Assembly: GCA_002779605.1 (NCBI GenBank)
Contig: PEWE01000002.1
Span: 124,001-188,000, forward strand
DNA from: Zetaproteobacteria bacterium CG06_land_8_20_14_3_00_59_53
GTDB lineage: Bacteria > Pseudomonadota > Zetaproteobacteria > Mariprofundales > Mariprofundaceae
Length of the DNA stretch: 64,000 bases
Reading direction: 5' to 3'
Shown: positions 36,105 through 45,151 of the stretch, piece by piece
Layout of the letters: every line of letters starts with the position of its first letter
Position numbering within the stretch: the first letter of the stretch is position 1
The notes under the pieces: model-generated
What the model saw: the letters and a program-made list of their open reading frames with translations, nothing else
Database searches by the model: none
Told to the model about the DNA's origin: nothing
Program-made: the position numbers and the translations under genes

Positions 36105-37532
36105 TCAACCACCCGTAACTGCCGCTGCAACTGCATAGCCACCCCCCGGATAGCGAACGTCTTTAGGTTCGCCCTGCTTTTGCGAATAGATCGAGTGATA
36201 CGGCTCGATCTCGCCCTTGCCACGCGCCGTCATCAGGTTGGCGATATCGAACAGCGCCTGCCGGGTACCGGCGTAGCCGATCCAGGTGCGCTGAAAACCG
36301 CCAAGCAGGTCGTATTGCGGGAACCCGGCGCGCAGGAATTCGCAACCCAGACGGCTGGCGGTATGTGCAGCGTGAGAATTGCCGATCAGCAGGTCGGCAG
36401 GCTGGCCGGCGATCAGTCTTTCCACATCTTCCAGATCGCCGATCTTCACAGCGCCTGCCGGAATCTTCTCCAGCTGCGGCGAACGCGCCGGCGCGACAGC
36501 GGCGATTACCTCGGCCCCCATGCCGTGCATCAGCCAGGCAAAGCTGTAGAGCAGGTCGGGATCGCCTGCGATGGCCACCCTGGCCTGACCGAGCATAAAA
36601 TGGGTGTCGAGCATGGCATCCTGCAGCTGCGACCGTTGCCGCTCGATACGCGGCGGCACCGGAACTCCCGAAATCTGTTTCAGGGCCAGCATCAGCTTGT
36701 CCACCGAACTCAAGCCCATCAGGCTGTCAAAACGGTAATCCGGCACCCCGGTGAGCGCCTTCAACAGATCCGCCGCCTTGCCCATCGACGCGCCGACCAC
36801 CAGGGTCGCCACGGACTCACCCATCGAAGCGATCTCCTCGACCAGGGTGCCGCCACCTGTAATCGGGTTGAATTCGGCACTGCCCAGATGCCCGTCCATC
36901 GAATCGGCGAGATCGGGCAGGCAGAGCGGGCGTAGGCCGAAACGCTCGATGGTGTCTTTGAGGGTTTCCACATCACCCGGCGTGAGCATGCTGCCCGCCA
37001 GCACATTCACCTGTCGCGGGCGCATGCCCGGCTTGCTGTTCGCCGTCCCTGCATCGGGCACCAGCGTGTCGATGATGGCCTCGATAGCGGCGGCGTATCC
37101 GCTCTCGGCGGAACCGGAATAGTCCGGGGTATTGACCGGAATGACGGCAACATTCACATGCTCGGGATGCTTTTCCCTGAACATTTTCACGGTGCGCCGG
37201 ATATCCGTACCCTGGGTTTCGGACAGTCCGGTGGTCAGCAGTCCCACGATGGCCGGACGATTCTTCTCGCATACGGTTTTCAGACCTTCGACGACATTAT
37301 CGTCCGCGCCCATCACTGAACTGACTTGATCCATGGCCGTGGTCTGCAACGGAATCGGCTCGCGGAAGTGGCGCACGAAAAACACCTTGGCGAACGCGGA
37401 GCAGCCTTGTGAACCGTGCAGCATCGGCATGGATTTATGGATGCCGAGAAAAGCGAGCACGCCACCCACCGGCTGACTGGCCTTCAGCGGACTGACCGCC
37501 ATGGCCTTGTTGCGTTTGAGGACCTCAATCAT
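36105..37532 (-). CDS. nifN: NifN, subunit of the NifEN cofactor scaffold
   Basis: NifEN matures NifB-co to FeMo-co. The 475-residue protein is a NifK homologue with [37 protein letters not shown] near its N-terminus; only Cys44 of the P-cluster set is kept, as expected for NifN. Further blocks are [13 protein letters not shown] and [16 protein letters not shown]. It overlaps nifE by eight bases. Length agrees with gammaproteobacterial NifN. Confidence 0.95.
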   Translation of the reverse strand: MIEVLKRNKAMAVSPLKASQPVGGVLAFLGIHKSMPMLHGSQGCSAFAKVFFVRHFREPIPLQTTAMDQVSSVMGADDNVVEGLKTVCEKNRPAIVGLLTTGLSETQGTDIRRTVKMFREKHPEHVNVAVIPVNTPDYSGSAESGYAAAIEAIIDTLVPDAGTANSKPGMRPRQVNVLAGSMLTPGDVETLKDTIERFGLRPLCLPDLADSMDGHLGSAEFNPITGGGTLVEEIASMGESVATLVVGASMGKAADLLKALTGVPDYRFDSLMGLSSVDKLMLALKQISGVPVPPRIERQRSQLQDAMLDTHFMLGQARVAIAGDPDLLYSFAWLMHGMGAEVIAAVAPARSPQLEKIPAGAVKIGDLEDVERLIAGQPADLLIGNSHAAHTASRLGCEFLRAGFPQYDLLGGFQRTWIGYAGTRQALFDIANLMTARGKGEIEPYHSIYSQKQGEPKDVRYPGGGYAVAAAVTGG

Positions 37533-38946
37533 AGAACATCTCCCTCCCTACAGGATGGCCCAGAGATACGGTCTCAGCCCACGGGGCCGGTCGCCTTACA
37601 GCGTCCCAGACAGGGCTTTCCAGAGTCAGTGCAAACTGCCGGGCCAGTTCGATCATGCCGGTATAGCCTGCATAGCCGAATTCGCGTTCCTGATTGATAT
37701 CTAGAAACGGCAGGCGTGCCTTCAGTGCGGTATACATATTGCGGCCACCGGCAATCAGGATGTCAGCCTTGTAATCGGCAACGATTTTCAGGAGTGCGCG
37801 TGGATTGCCGTCATCGATCATCACGGCCTCATCCCCCATCAGATCGCGGATGCGGGCCTTGTCTTCCTCGGTGGATTTCTTGGTACCGGTCGCCACCACC
37901 GTCATGCCCAGATCCTGCAGGGCCGAGATCACCGACCATGATTTTACGCCACCGGTATAAAGCAGCGCGCGCTTGCCTGAGAGCCGCTCGCGCCACGGGG
38001 CAAGCGCCTGGTTCACCTTCGCCTCCTCGCGCGCAATCAGCGCCTCGGTGCGTTCGGTGAGGGAATCGTCGTTGAGCAATCGTGCGAAGTCGCGCAGTGC
38101 CCGCGAGGTGTCCTCCACGCCGTAGAAGCTGCCCTCGAACCATGGCGTGCCGTAGGAGGTTTGCAGCTTGCGCGCCACATTCACCATGGCCTTGGAACAG
38201 ACCATCATGTTCACCTCGGCGCGGTGCATGGATTGCACCTCATGGAAGCGGGTGTCGCCGGAAAGGGTGCACAGCACGCGGATGCCCAACTCATCGAGCA
38301 GCGGCAACACATGCCAGAGCTCTCCGGCGATATTGTATTCGCCGATCAGGTTGACATCGTGCACGGTGATGCCCGGACGCTCGGAGCCGGGCGGCAAAGA
38401 CTCAGGCTCGGCCGTGCCGACCACATATTTCACCATCGCCTCGCCGGCGATGCGGTTGCCCAGATTCTTGGTGCCATAGAAGCCTGCGGCATCCACCGGC
38501 ACAACAGGCACGCCCCAGCGTTCGGCAGCGGCTTTGCAGACAGCCTCGACATCGTCGCCGATCAGTGCCGGTACGCAGGTGTTGTAGATGAAAACGGCAG
38601 CCGGACTGTAGTCCTCGACAGCCTGCTTGATGGAGTGGAACAGGCGCTTCTCGGAGCGCCCCATGATCACATCCTGCTCGGTAAGGTCGGTGGTGAAACC
38701 AAGGCGATACAGTTCCGGGCCGCTCGATCGCGTGCCGCGATTGTCCCAGGAGGAACCCGCACAGGCAATGGGCCCGTGCACGATATGCGCCACATCGGCG
38801 ATAGGAAGCAGCGCGATCTGCGCGCCATCGAAAGCACAACCGCCCGCACTCGCCCCCGGCTTGGGTTTGGCGCAGCCCGATTTCTCTTTCTTGTTATGCT
38901 CGCATGCCGGTTCGTCCAGCAGCTCCGCAATGTCCTTGGCCTTCAT
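37525..38946 (-). CDS. nifE: NifE, subunit of the NifEN cofactor scaffold
   Basis: The 473-residue protein is the NifD homologue of the scaffold. It keeps [40 protein letters not shown] around residues 38-75, [20 protein letters not shown] and the NifE-typical [21 protein letters not shown]. The cysteines for the 4Fe-4S cluster shared with NifN are the ones at about 37, 62 and 124. It heads a ten-gene operon under a perfect -24/-12 promoter. GGAGGTGCC precedes the ATG. Confidence 0.96.
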   Translation of the reverse strand: MKAKDIAELLDEPACEHNKKEKSGCAKPKPGASAGGCAFDGAQIALLPIADVAHIVHGPIACAGSSWDNRGTRSSGPELYRLGFTTDLTEQDVIMGRSEKRLFHSIKQAVEDYSPAAVFIYNTCVPALIGDDVEAVCKAAAERWGVPVVPVDAAGFYGTKNLGNRIAGEAMVKYVVGTAEPESLPPGSERPGITVHDVNLIGEYNIAGELWHVLPLLDELGIRVLCTLSGDTRFHEVQSMHRAEVNMMVCSKAMVNVARKLQTSYGTPWFEGSFYGVEDTSRALRDFARLLNDDSLTERTEALIAREEAKVNQALAPWRERLSGKRALLYTGGVKSWSVISALQDLGMTVVATGTKKSTEEDKARIRDLMGDEAVMIDDGNPRALLKIVADYKADILIAGGRNMYTALKARLPFLDINQEREFGYAGYTGMIELARQFALTLESPVWDAVRRPAPWAETVSLGHPVGREMFYD

Positions 38947-38978
38947 GGCACCTCCGGAACGGGGTTGTAACTTCCGAT

Positions 38979-38994
38979 TGCAATCGGGGTGCCA
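38979..38994 (-). promoter_or_regulatory. Sigma-54 promoter of nifE
   Basis: TGGCACCCCGATTGCA on the minus strand matches TGGCAC-N5-TTGCA perfectly. The start near 38968 gives a 22-base leader. Confidence 0.88.
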
Positions 38995-39036
38995 ATTTCA
39001 TCTCTTTGTTTTCTATGAGTTTTTTTGATTTATCTG

Positions 39037-39052
39037 TGTAGCGAACCCAACA
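39037..39052. promoter_or_regulatory. NifA upstream activator site (nifE)
   Basis: TGTAGCGAACCCAACA fits TGT-N10-ACA and lies about 77 bp upstream of the predicted nifE start, at the short end of the usual range. Confidence 0.62.
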
Positions 39053-39114
39053 ATTTGTCGCATCCGGAACGCCTGCCGTGCTGTCTGCCTTGTGCAAAAC
39101 AATGTTGAGAATCG

Positions 39115-40209
39115 TCATCCTTCGTGGGCCAGACCCATGCTCTTGATCTGCGCCTGTACCACCATGCCCTCACGCAGGCCGAGACGATCCCATGAATAGC
39201 GGGAGATGCGGGAAAGCAGGCGCGTGGACTTCCCCTTCTTCCCCTCCAGTTCCAGCTGCACAAGTACCCGGCCGGGGTCGCCTTCCTCGTGGTCCAGAAT
39301 GCGACCGGGAAGGATATTCAGTATCGAGGTGCCCTCGGGCACGCGCAGCGAGATGCTCACCTCGCGGGCCGGGATGCGGATGCGCACCGGGCTGCCCGCA
39401 TCGGCGGCCAGCCTCGGGGCAAGGACCACCTGCCCGCCGGGAAGCACGAGTTCGCTGAGATGATGCGCGTCGTCGTGTTCGCGGATCGACGCCTCGATCA
39501 CCGCACCCGGTTCCTCGCCGGCCATGGCGGGGCGATGCAGATCGGACAGGATGGACAGCGCCGGACCCTCGGCGACCACGCGACCGGCCTCGAGCTGCAC
39601 GATATGGTCGGCCAGCCGGGATACCTCCTCCACCGCGTGTGTCACGTACACCACCGGGATGGAAAGCTCGGCGTGCAGACGCTCGAGGTAGGGCATGATC
39701 GCGGCCTTGGCCGCTCCGTCGAGGGCGGACAAGGGCTCGTCCATCAGCAGCAACTCCGGGCTGGTGAGCAGCGCACGGGCGATGGCCACGCGCTGGCGCT
39801 CGCCGCCGGACAGATTGACCGGACTTCGCTGCAGCAAATCACCCAGCCCCAGCCATTCGACGGTTTCCAGCATATCGACCCGTCGCTTCGACACGGGCGT
39901 ACGCCTGAAACCGAATTCCAGGTTGTCCTGCACGGAAAGATGGCCGAACAGACTGGCCTCCTGGAACACATAGCCGATGGGGCGCTTCTCCGCAGTCAGG
40001 AACACACCCTGTGCATGGTCCTGCCAGATCTCATCGCCGAACAGCATGGAACCGGCGCAATGCTCAAGCCCCGCCATGGCGCGCAGCATCGTGGTCTTGC
40101 CGGAACCGGAATGGCCGAACAGCGCGGTCACGCCGCGTGCCGGCAGCTTGAGCCCGACATCCAGCGAGAAGGCGCCGCGTTGAGCCCTGAATTGCACATC
40201 GATGGTCAT
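39115..40209 (-). CDS. modC: ModC, molybdate ABC transporter ATPase
   Basis: ModC powers molybdate uptake. The 364-residue protein has Walker [10 protein letters not shown], the Q-loop [14 protein letters not shown], signature LSGGERQR and Walker [13 protein letters not shown], then a C-terminal MOP-type regulatory domain from about residue 280 ([27 protein letters not shown]) that binds molybdate. It overlaps modB by four bases (ATGA). Being directly upstream of nifE and downstream of a NifA-type promoter supports molybdenum supply for FeMo-co. Confidence 0.95.
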   Translation of the reverse strand: MTIDVQFRAQRGAFSLDVGLKLPARGVTALFGHSGSGKTTMLRAMAGLEHCAGSMLFGDEIWQDHAQGVFLTAEKRPIGYVFQEASLFGHLSVQDNLEFGFRRTPVSKRRVDMLETVEWLGLGDLLQRSPVNLSGGERQRVAIARALLTSPELLLMDEPLSALDGAAKAAIMPYLERLHAELSIPVVYVTHAVEEVSRLADHIVQLEAGRVVAEGPALSILSDLHRPAMAGEEPGAVIEASIREHDDAHHLSELVLPGGQVVLAPRLAADAGSPVRIRIPAREVSISLRVPEGTSILNILPGRILDHEEGDPGRVLVQLELEGKKGKSTRLLSRISRYSWDRLGLREGMVVQAQIKSMGLAHEG

Positions 40210-40880
40210 GCACGTCCTTCCCGGCCCGCTATCCTGCCGTTCGCCAGATACAGGCCCAGCAACACCAGAAAAGCGAAGCCCAGCATACAGGCGGAGAGGA
40301 TGTGTGCCTTGCCGTATTCGAGGGTTTCCACATGATCGTAAATGGCTACCGAAAGCACCCTGGTTTCTCCGGGGATATTGCCGCCGATCATCAACACCAC
40401 GCCGAACTCGCCGACCGTGTGCGCGAAACCGAGCACCATGGCGGAAATAAATCCGGGGCGCGCCAGCGGCACGGCCACGCTGAAGAAACGATCCCAGGGA
40501 CCAGCCCCGAGGGTGGCCGCCACTTCCAGCGGACGTTTGCCAACCGACTCAAAGGCGTTGTGAATCGGCTGCACAACAAAGGGCAGCGAATAGACCGCCG
40601 AAGCGATAACAAGACCTGCAAAGGTGAAGGGCAAGGTACCCAGCCCCAGCCATTGGGTGATGGCGCCGCCCGGGCCGTGCGGCCCGAGAAAAACCAGCAG
40701 ATAGAAGCCGATTACCGTGGGCGGCAGCACGATGGGCAAGGCCACGATCGCGCTGACCGCATGCTTGAAGCGACAGGTGGTGCGCGCCAGCCACCAGGCG
40801 ATCGGTGTGCCGACCAGCAGCAGCAGGGCCGTTGTCAAACCGGCAAGCTTGAGCGTCAGCCAGACCGGCTGCCAGTCCAT
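40206..40880 (-). CDS. modB: ModB, molybdate ABC transporter permease
   Basis: The 224-residue protein has five membrane segments and the ABC permease motif [42 protein letters not shown], the EAA loop of Mod[26 protein letters not shown] in the centre is also typical for molybdate permeases. The start is three bases after modA ends. Confidence 0.95.
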   Translation of the reverse strand: MDWQPVWLTLKLAGLTTALLLLVGTPIAWWLARTTCRFKHAVSAIVALPIVLPPTVIGFYLLVFLGPHGPGGAITQWLGLGTLPFTFAGLVIASAVYSLPFVVQPIHNAFESVGKRPLEVAATLGAGPWDRFFSVAVPLARPGFISAMVLGFAHTVGEFGVVLMIGGNIPGETRVLSVAIYDHVETLEYGKAHILSACMLGFAFLVLLGLYLANGRIAGREGRA

Positions 40881-40883
40881 CTT

Positions 40884-41651
40884 CTACTCGACGCCGTAGC
40901 CGTAGCTGCGGATCACGTCGCGCGCGGCCTCGCCCTTCAGAAAACCGAGGAAGGCGGCCGCGGCCGGATTGGACTCGCCGCGCCCCAGCAACACCGCCTG
41001 TTGCTCGATGGGGGCATACAGATCCTGCGGCACCTCCCACAGCGTGCCGCTGCCTTTCCATGCCTTTACCTGCGAGGCGGCCACGAAACCGGCGGCAGCA
41101 TTCCCGGAGACCACGAACTGGAAGGTCTGCGACAGCGAATCGCCGCGCACCAGCTTGCCCTGAAGCAAGGACAGTACGCCAAGCCTGTCCATCACCTGCT
41201 CGGCAGCCAGGCCGTAGGGCGCGGTCTTCGGGTTGGCGATGGCGAGATGTGCGAAGGCCCCGCGCTTCAGCCAGCTTCGGGCGTCTGTCCATGCATCGGG
41301 ACGACCGCTCCACAGCATCAGCTTTCCGTAGGCATAGTTGAAGCGCGTGCCGCTCACGGCCAGGCCCGCGGCCTCGGCCTTCTCCGGCCGCTTGGTGTCC
41401 GCAGCGAGGAACACGTCATACGGCGCGCCGTTGCCGATCTGCGCATACAGCATGCCCGTGGAGCCGAAGCTCACCCTGACCTTGTGTCCGGTAGCCGATT
41501 CGAACAGCGGGATCAGCTCGCGCGTGACATCGGTGAAATTGGCCGCCACGGCAATACTCACCTCGCCGGCCCTCGCCGGCCGGGCGTGCACGGTTGCCGC
41601 CAGCAGGCCCGCAAGCAGAAAGGCCGTGACCCATAAACGATTCGTGCGCAT
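40884..41651 (-). CDS. modA: ModA, periplasmic molybdate-binding protein
   Basis: The 255-residue protein starts with a signal peptide (VTAFLLAGLLAATVHARPARAG) and continues SIAVAANFTDVTRELIPLFESATGHKVRVSFGSTGMLYAQI, the N-terminal lobe of ModA with the oxyanion-binding Ser residues; PYDVFLAADTKRPEKAEAAG and QFVVSGNAAAGFVAASQV follow. The ATG at 41651 fits the signal peptide; an earlier ATG at 41684 is less likely. It follows the unknown gene at 41657 with five bases between them. Confidence 0.94.
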   Translation of the reverse strand: MRTNRLWVTAFLLAGLLAATVHARPARAGEVSIAVAANFTDVTRELIPLFESATGHKVRVSFGSTGMLYAQIGNGAPYDVFLAADTKRPEKAEAAGLAVSGTRFNYAYGKLMLWSGRPDAWTDARSWLKRGAFAHLAIANPKTAPYGLAAEQVMDRLGVLSLLQGKLVRGDSLSQTFQFVVSGNAAAGFVAASQVKAWKGSGTLWEVPQDLYAPIEQQAVLLGRGESNPAAAAFLGFLKGEAARDVIRSYGYGVE

Positions 41652-41656
41652 AAAAC

Positions 41657-42037
41657 TCAGGCCGCCGCCGCGCGTTTGGCGCATTTATCGGCGGCTACAG
41701 TGTTGATCATCCCGGCCAGCAGCGTGATGCTGGCGTAATACGATTTAACGGCACAGGCTTCCACCACCTCGGGCACGAACACCAAGCCCGCCGGCAGACG
41801 CGCACGCGCCACCTTGGCCTGCAGGGTTGCGCAGACATGCTGGCCCTCCACACGGGTCTTATGGACATCGGCGGTGTGCCCGGCACTGCCTGCCTGAGCC
41901 AGTATCTGCAACATCTTGCCGGCATGCGCGCCAAGACTGCCGTTACACACGTTCAGCGCGATCAGCAGTCCGCAGACGATGCGCCGGAACAGCCCCGGCC
42001 CGGATTCCGTGTATGTAGGGTTCGCGACAATCTGCAT
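41657..42037 (-). CDS. Unknown first gene of the mod operon
   Basis: The 126-residue product is not one I recognise. A hydrophobic stretch (IVCGLLIALNVCNGSLGAHAG) near residues 20-40 could be a weak signal or membrane segment, followed by a helical part with five cysteines in all (about 22, 31, 69, 94, 120). It is the first gene after a good sigma-54 promoter and NifA site, 18 bases downstream of the predicted start, and is followed closely by modA. That placement argues it is a real gene rather than chance. Confidence 0.6.
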   Translation of the reverse strand: MQIVANPTYTESGPGLFRRIVCGLLIALNVCNGSLGAHAGKMLQILAQAGSAGHTADVHKTRVEGQHVCATLQAKVARARLPAGLVFVPEVVEACAVKSYYASITLLAGMINTVAADKCAKRAAAA

Positions 42038-42065
42038 GGCTTCACCATCCTTTTGCTATGCATGG

Positions 42066-42081
42066 TGCAAACCCGATGCCA
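42066..42081 (-). promoter_or_regulatory. Sigma-54 promoter of the unknown gene-modABC operon
   Basis: TGGCATCGGGTTTGCA on the minus strand fits TGGCAY-N5-TTGCA. The start near 42055 leaves an 18-base leader. Confidence 0.8.
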
Positions 42082-42123
42082 TTCAGGATTCCTTGTTTTT
42101 CAACAATAAACAGGCCTTTGGCG

Positions 42124-42139
42124 TGTTATGAATACGACA
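42124..42139. promoter_or_regulatory. NifA upstream activator site (mod operon)
   Basis: TGTTATGAATACGACA fits TGT-N10-ACA and lies about 77 bp upstream of the predicted start, the same distance as at nifE. Confidence 0.62.
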
Positions 42140-42172
42140 ATTGTCTGCTTTGCCGGCCAGCCCGGATGCGGC

Positions 42173-42736
42173 TTATACCGCGCCGTAGCCCTCGCGCTTG
42201 AGATCAGCCGTGAAAGCACCCGCCGCATCAAAGCTCAGCACTTCGGCCTTCGACTTGTAGGACTTGAATTCGTTCCAGACAGTCACGACCTTCTGTGCGG
42301 AGGACTGGCCCTTGAAGTCGGCCTTATCCAGACCCAATTCGTCGACCAGTTCGTTCCAGGCAATACCCTCGACCAGTGGAAGCAGCACGAAGTTCACGCC
42401 CTCCATTTCCACCTGCATAGGTTGGGTGATGTTCACGACAAACAGCATCGCACCCATGTCGGTTGCAAAATCAGCCTTATACTTCTCCACCAGCACAGGA
42501 AGCCGGTCGAGGCGGTCCAGACAACCGCAGATGAACTGAATCCGGTCGCCCGCACTGAGCAATACGGCATTGCGCAGTACCCCATGCGGCGGTTTTCTGC
42601 GCCCCATGGCATCGGCCACCTCGCCCTCGATAAGCACAAGTTCGCCACGAAAACCCTGCATTTCGGCTGTATCGGCTGCAGCCTTGAAATTGATATTGAT
42701 CAGTAACTGCTTCTCATCATACGTATCGAATAACAT
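42173..42736 (-). CDS. Unknown protein at the end of the nifH operon
   Basis: The 187-residue product has no membrane segment or known motif that I can name. It reads LLININFKAAADTAEMQGFRGELVLIEGEV, then DRIQFICGCLDRLDRLPVLVEKYKADFATDMGAMLFVVNI and QVEMEGVNFVLLPLVEGIAWNELVDELGLDKADF. GGAGG precedes the ATG, and it follows the LRV gene by 45 bases, so it is probably co-transcribed in the nifH operon. Confidence 0.62.
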   Translation of the reverse strand: MLFDTYDEKQLLININFKAAADTAEMQGFRGELVLIEGEVADAMGRRKPPHGVLRNAVLLSAGDRIQFICGCLDRLDRLPVLVEKYKADFATDMGAMLFVVNITQPMQVEMEGVNFVLLPLVEGIAWNELVDELGLDKADFKGQSSAQKVVTVWNEFKSYKSKAEVLSFDAAGAFTADLKREGYGAV

Positions 42737-42781
42737 GAAAATCCTCCGGGTTGATTGCTAATTTTTTAATGCACAAACCTG

Positions 42782-43594
42782 TCAGTGTTTGCCTTCAGCC
42801 TCACGGCGCCGGGCAATGGCCTGCTGCACATCGGGATCCGGATCATCGTCAAGCAGCTTCAGCGCATCGACGGGAACTCGCGCAATCGCCTCCAGTTGCA
42901 CAATCAAATCCGCATCGGCGAGCAGGCGGATCGCCTGTCTGTCAGTAATCCTGCGAACAATGCTGCGTCGAACCACCGGCGATGGATCATTGATCATCAA
43001 CACATGACTGCCCTGCGGAAGCCTTCGTGCGATTTCCTTGCGCACCAGTTCATCCGGATCGTGCATCATATGGATCAACGTCCCCTGCGGTGCCTTTTTG
43101 GCCACCATCGCACGCACCAGATAGTCATCATCAAAGCGCATCTTCATCAGGCGGGATGCCGGGAGACGCTCGGCCACCAGGATGCGCACCTCGCGGTCCG
43201 GGTCGTCCATCAACCGGCTCAGATACATCACCGGAATACGCCGGGCCACTGAACGGCGGACGGTGGCATCCACATCGTCAATCAGCTTTGGCAGTTCCTG
43301 TAACGGAATAAACCCTGCGACAATGGCGCGCCTTTCCCAGAATCCGTCTGCCATGTAGTTCACGGCCAACTCGGGATGCCTGCGGAAGAACCGGAAAATC
43401 TGCCGCCCGCTTTCGACGGCGACGCAGGTGTCCCCCGGTCTGCATGAGCCTTCGATCAGCAGGGAGTCCCGGTAGCGGCAACTGCTGCAGTCACCGATCG
43501 GCATAGCCAGATCGCGGGCCGATTTTTCCATCTCAAGAGTGGCTGAATCCGGGCCCGGTAACAGTAACGGCATATCCGAACGAACCACGATCAC
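42782..43594 (-). CDS. 4Fe-4S leucine-rich repeat variant (LRV) protein
   Basis: The 270-residue protein has an N-terminal cluster with cysteines in MPIGDCSSCRYRDSLL and GSCRPGDTC (four or five Cys in about 23 residues) followed by repeats of about 24 residues: DVDATVRRSVARRIPVMYLSRLMDDPDREVRILVAERLP and so on, typical of LRV repeats. A very similar protein was described from the Azotobacter nif region. The cluster may sense redox state or help bind a protein partner; this is not known. It sits three genes downstream of nifT. Confidence 0.86.
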   Translation of the reverse strand: MIVVRSDMPLLLPGPDSATLEMEKSARDLAMPIGDCSSCRYRDSLLIEGSCRPGDTCVAVESGRQIFRFFRRHPELAVNYMADGFWERRAIVAGFIPLQELPKLIDDVDATVRRSVARRIPVMYLSRLMDDPDREVRILVAERLPASRLMKMRFDDDYLVRAMVAKKAPQGTLIHMMHDPDELVRKEIARRLPQGSHVLMINDPSPVVRRSIVRRITDRQAIRLLADADLIVQLEAIARVPVDALKLLDDDPDPDVQQAIARRREAEGKH

Positions 43595-43598
43595 GGCC

Positions 43599-43862
43599 CT
43601 ATTCGATGACTTCGGCGATCACAACCCCGTTGGCGATGGATGGATCGGTGGTCAGGCTCAGACAATGTTGTGCGCCGTTGACCAGATAAAGGTTGAAACC
43701 TGTCTTCTCCATCAAGGGTTCTTCGGCGCCGATGTCGTCATCCATGCACCAGGTGAAATGCAGGCCGGGGAATTCGCTGCGCAGCGCACCGATGCTCTGC
43801 TCATCGATATCGCCCGATTCGACGCGTGCCACGATGGCTTCAATGGTGGCGGGCAGGATCAA
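43599..43862 (-). CDS. Small conserved nif-cluster protein (DUF6129-like)
   Basis: The 87-residue product reads TIEAIVARVESGDIDEQSIGALRSEFPGLHFTWCMDDDIGAEEPLMEK, then FNLYLVNGAQHCLSLTTDPSIANGVVIAEV. From memory this resembles the small DUF6129 family that recurs beside nifY and the LRV gene; I cannot check this. Its start overlaps the nifY stop as ATGA. No function is known. Confidence 0.65.
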   Translation of the reverse strand: MILPATIEAIVARVESGDIDEQSIGALRSEFPGLHFTWCMDDDIGAEEPLMEKTGFNLYLVNGAQHCLSLTTDPSIANGVVIAEVIE

Positions 43863-44581
43863 GCCGCCTTCTCCTCTTTCTGATCCCAGGCATCATCTTC
43901 GCCGGATTCGAAGCGAACACGGTCTTCCGGTCGCGCTCCAAGAATCTTGGCCAGCCATGGCGGCGGGCTTCCGGCCAGCACGCCCTGCATCCGGGTAAGC
44001 ACCTCATCGGCATGGCCGCCATCGGGAAGCTTGATCGGATAAAGACCCGCCTTGATGATCTTGGCTGCTGCCGGTCCGCCTACGGAAACAACATACAGCA
44101 CATGGCAATCCCTGATCTGATCGACCAGCCAGACTGTCTTGTCCTCCGCATCCGCTGCGCCATCGGTGGTACGCACATCGATCAGACGGGCTTCTGTGGA
44201 CGACACCTGATAAACCAGAAACCCTTCGCAGGATGCGAAATGCCCGTCCAGTTTGTCCTCACCGTTGGAGGCAAGTGCCACGCGAATGGAGCCCGGAATA
44301 TCGCCGTCCTTATAGGCTTGTGGCTCTGCAAAGCGGGGAGATACGCCCTCCTCCCCGCGCAGAAATTTCATGGCCTGTTCGAGGTTTTCCGTTGCTACAG
44401 TCGACAGAGCGCCACTCTTCAACTGATCGGCTCCGAGCGCCTTCAGCTTGCTGGCGGTCAGTGGCATGGCCACTTCCTCCACCAGCGCATCCAGCAGCGT
44501 CTTCGGCTCGATGCCGGGCATGGCGCGGGCCGCAAGGCCGATGCGCAATGCCAGATCGCGGGACAATCCATTTTTGGCCAT
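43859..44581 (-). CDS. nifY: NifY/NafY family FeMo-co-binding protein
   Basis: The 240-residue protein has an N-terminal helical domain (LALRIGLAARAMPGIEPKTLLDALVEEVAMPLTASKLKALGADQL) as in NafY and a C-terminal NifX-type domain from about residue 98 (IRVALASNGEDKLDGHFASCEGFLVYQV, then YVVSVGGPAAAKIIKAGLYPIKL). These proteins bind apo-MoFe protein and FeMo-co. The ATG at 44581 has GGAAGATCC upstream. Position after nifK-nifT-fdx fits nifY. Confidence 0.88.
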   Translation of the reverse strand: MAKNGLSRDLALRIGLAARAMPGIEPKTLLDALVEEVAMPLTASKLKALGADQLKSGALSTVATENLEQAMKFLRGEEGVSPRFAEPQAYKDGDIPGSIRVALASNGEDKLDGHFASCEGFLVYQVSSTEARLIDVRTTDGAADAEDKTVWLVDQIRDCHVLYVVSVGGPAAAKIIKAGLYPIKLPDGGHADEVLTRMQGVLAGSPPPWLAKILGARPEDRVRFESGEDDAWDQKEEKAA

Positions 44582-44592
44582 AGGGATCTTCC

Positions 44593-44793
44593 TTAAGCCG
44601 CGATCGGCAGGATGCAGTTGTCCACAGGGCAGACCTTCACACACTGCGGCTTGTCAAAATCACCTTCGCACTCTGTGCAGGTTTCCTTGGTGATTTCGAA
44701 AACGATTTTACCTTCAAAGATCGATGCGGTGGGGCAAACCGGCTCGCAGTCGCCGCACGAAATGCATTCCTCAGCTACGATATATAGTGCCAT
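44593..44793 (-). CDS. 2[4Fe-4S] ferredoxin in the nifH operon
   Basis: The 66-residue protein has CISCGDCEPVCP and CTECEGDFDKPQCVKVCP; the second motif has the eight-residue insertion of nif-linked ferredoxins. It is shorter than the copy after nifB (5526) because it lacks the helical tail. It sits between nifT and nifY and is well placed as an electron carrier for nitrogenase or its maturation. AAGGAG is before the ATG. Confidence 0.9.
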   Translation of the reverse strand: MALYIVAEECISCGDCEPVCPTASIFEGKIVFEITKETCTECEGDFDKPQCVKVCPVDNCILPIAA

Positions 44794-44857
44794 AACAAAT
44801 CTCCTTGGATTCAGTATTGTGCAGCCGGTCTATGTGTTCCGGCCGCTTGTTGAGCCC

Positions 44858-45070
44858 TCAGCCGCGACGAGCACGCAGCGATACGGGCAGTTTGGGGGGG
44901 CAATCGAGCGGGTCGATATAGAAGCTGGTGCCATCACCGATGGTGATCGTTCCGCCCCATTTGTCGGGCTGATCGAACTCGATCGACGTGACCACGTCCT
45001 CCAGATCCTTCTTGGCGACATACAGAGTCATATCACCCGCAGCATTCTCTCTCAGCATGACCATTGGCAT
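44858..45070 (-). CDS. nifT: NifT/FixU
   Basis: The 70-residue protein has the family pattern MVMLRENAAGDMTLYVAKKDLEDVV, WGGTITIGDGTSFYIDPL and a short PVSLRARRG end. Its role in nitrogen fixation is unclear, as mutants in other bacteria show little effect. It lies after nifK, in the classical nifHDKT order, behind a small hairpin. Confidence 0.92.
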   Translation of the reverse strand: MPMVMLRENAAGDMTLYVAKKDLEDVVTSIEFDQPDKWGGTITIGDGTSFYIDPLDCPPKLPVSLRARRG

Positions 45071-45104
45071 GGCTACTCTCCTTGTCGTTTTGTCGGGTCC
45101 GGGC

Positions 45105-45120
45105 GGGGGATTGCTCCCCC
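45105..45120 (-). other. RNA hairpin between nifK and nifT
   Basis: GGGGGA-TTGC-TCCCCC forms a 6 bp stem with a 4-base loop. No T-run follows on the minus strand, so it looks like a processing or stability element more than a terminator. Confidence 0.5.
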
Positions 45121-45151
45121 ACCCTTTACCGCGTTCCGTGTGATGCGGCTG

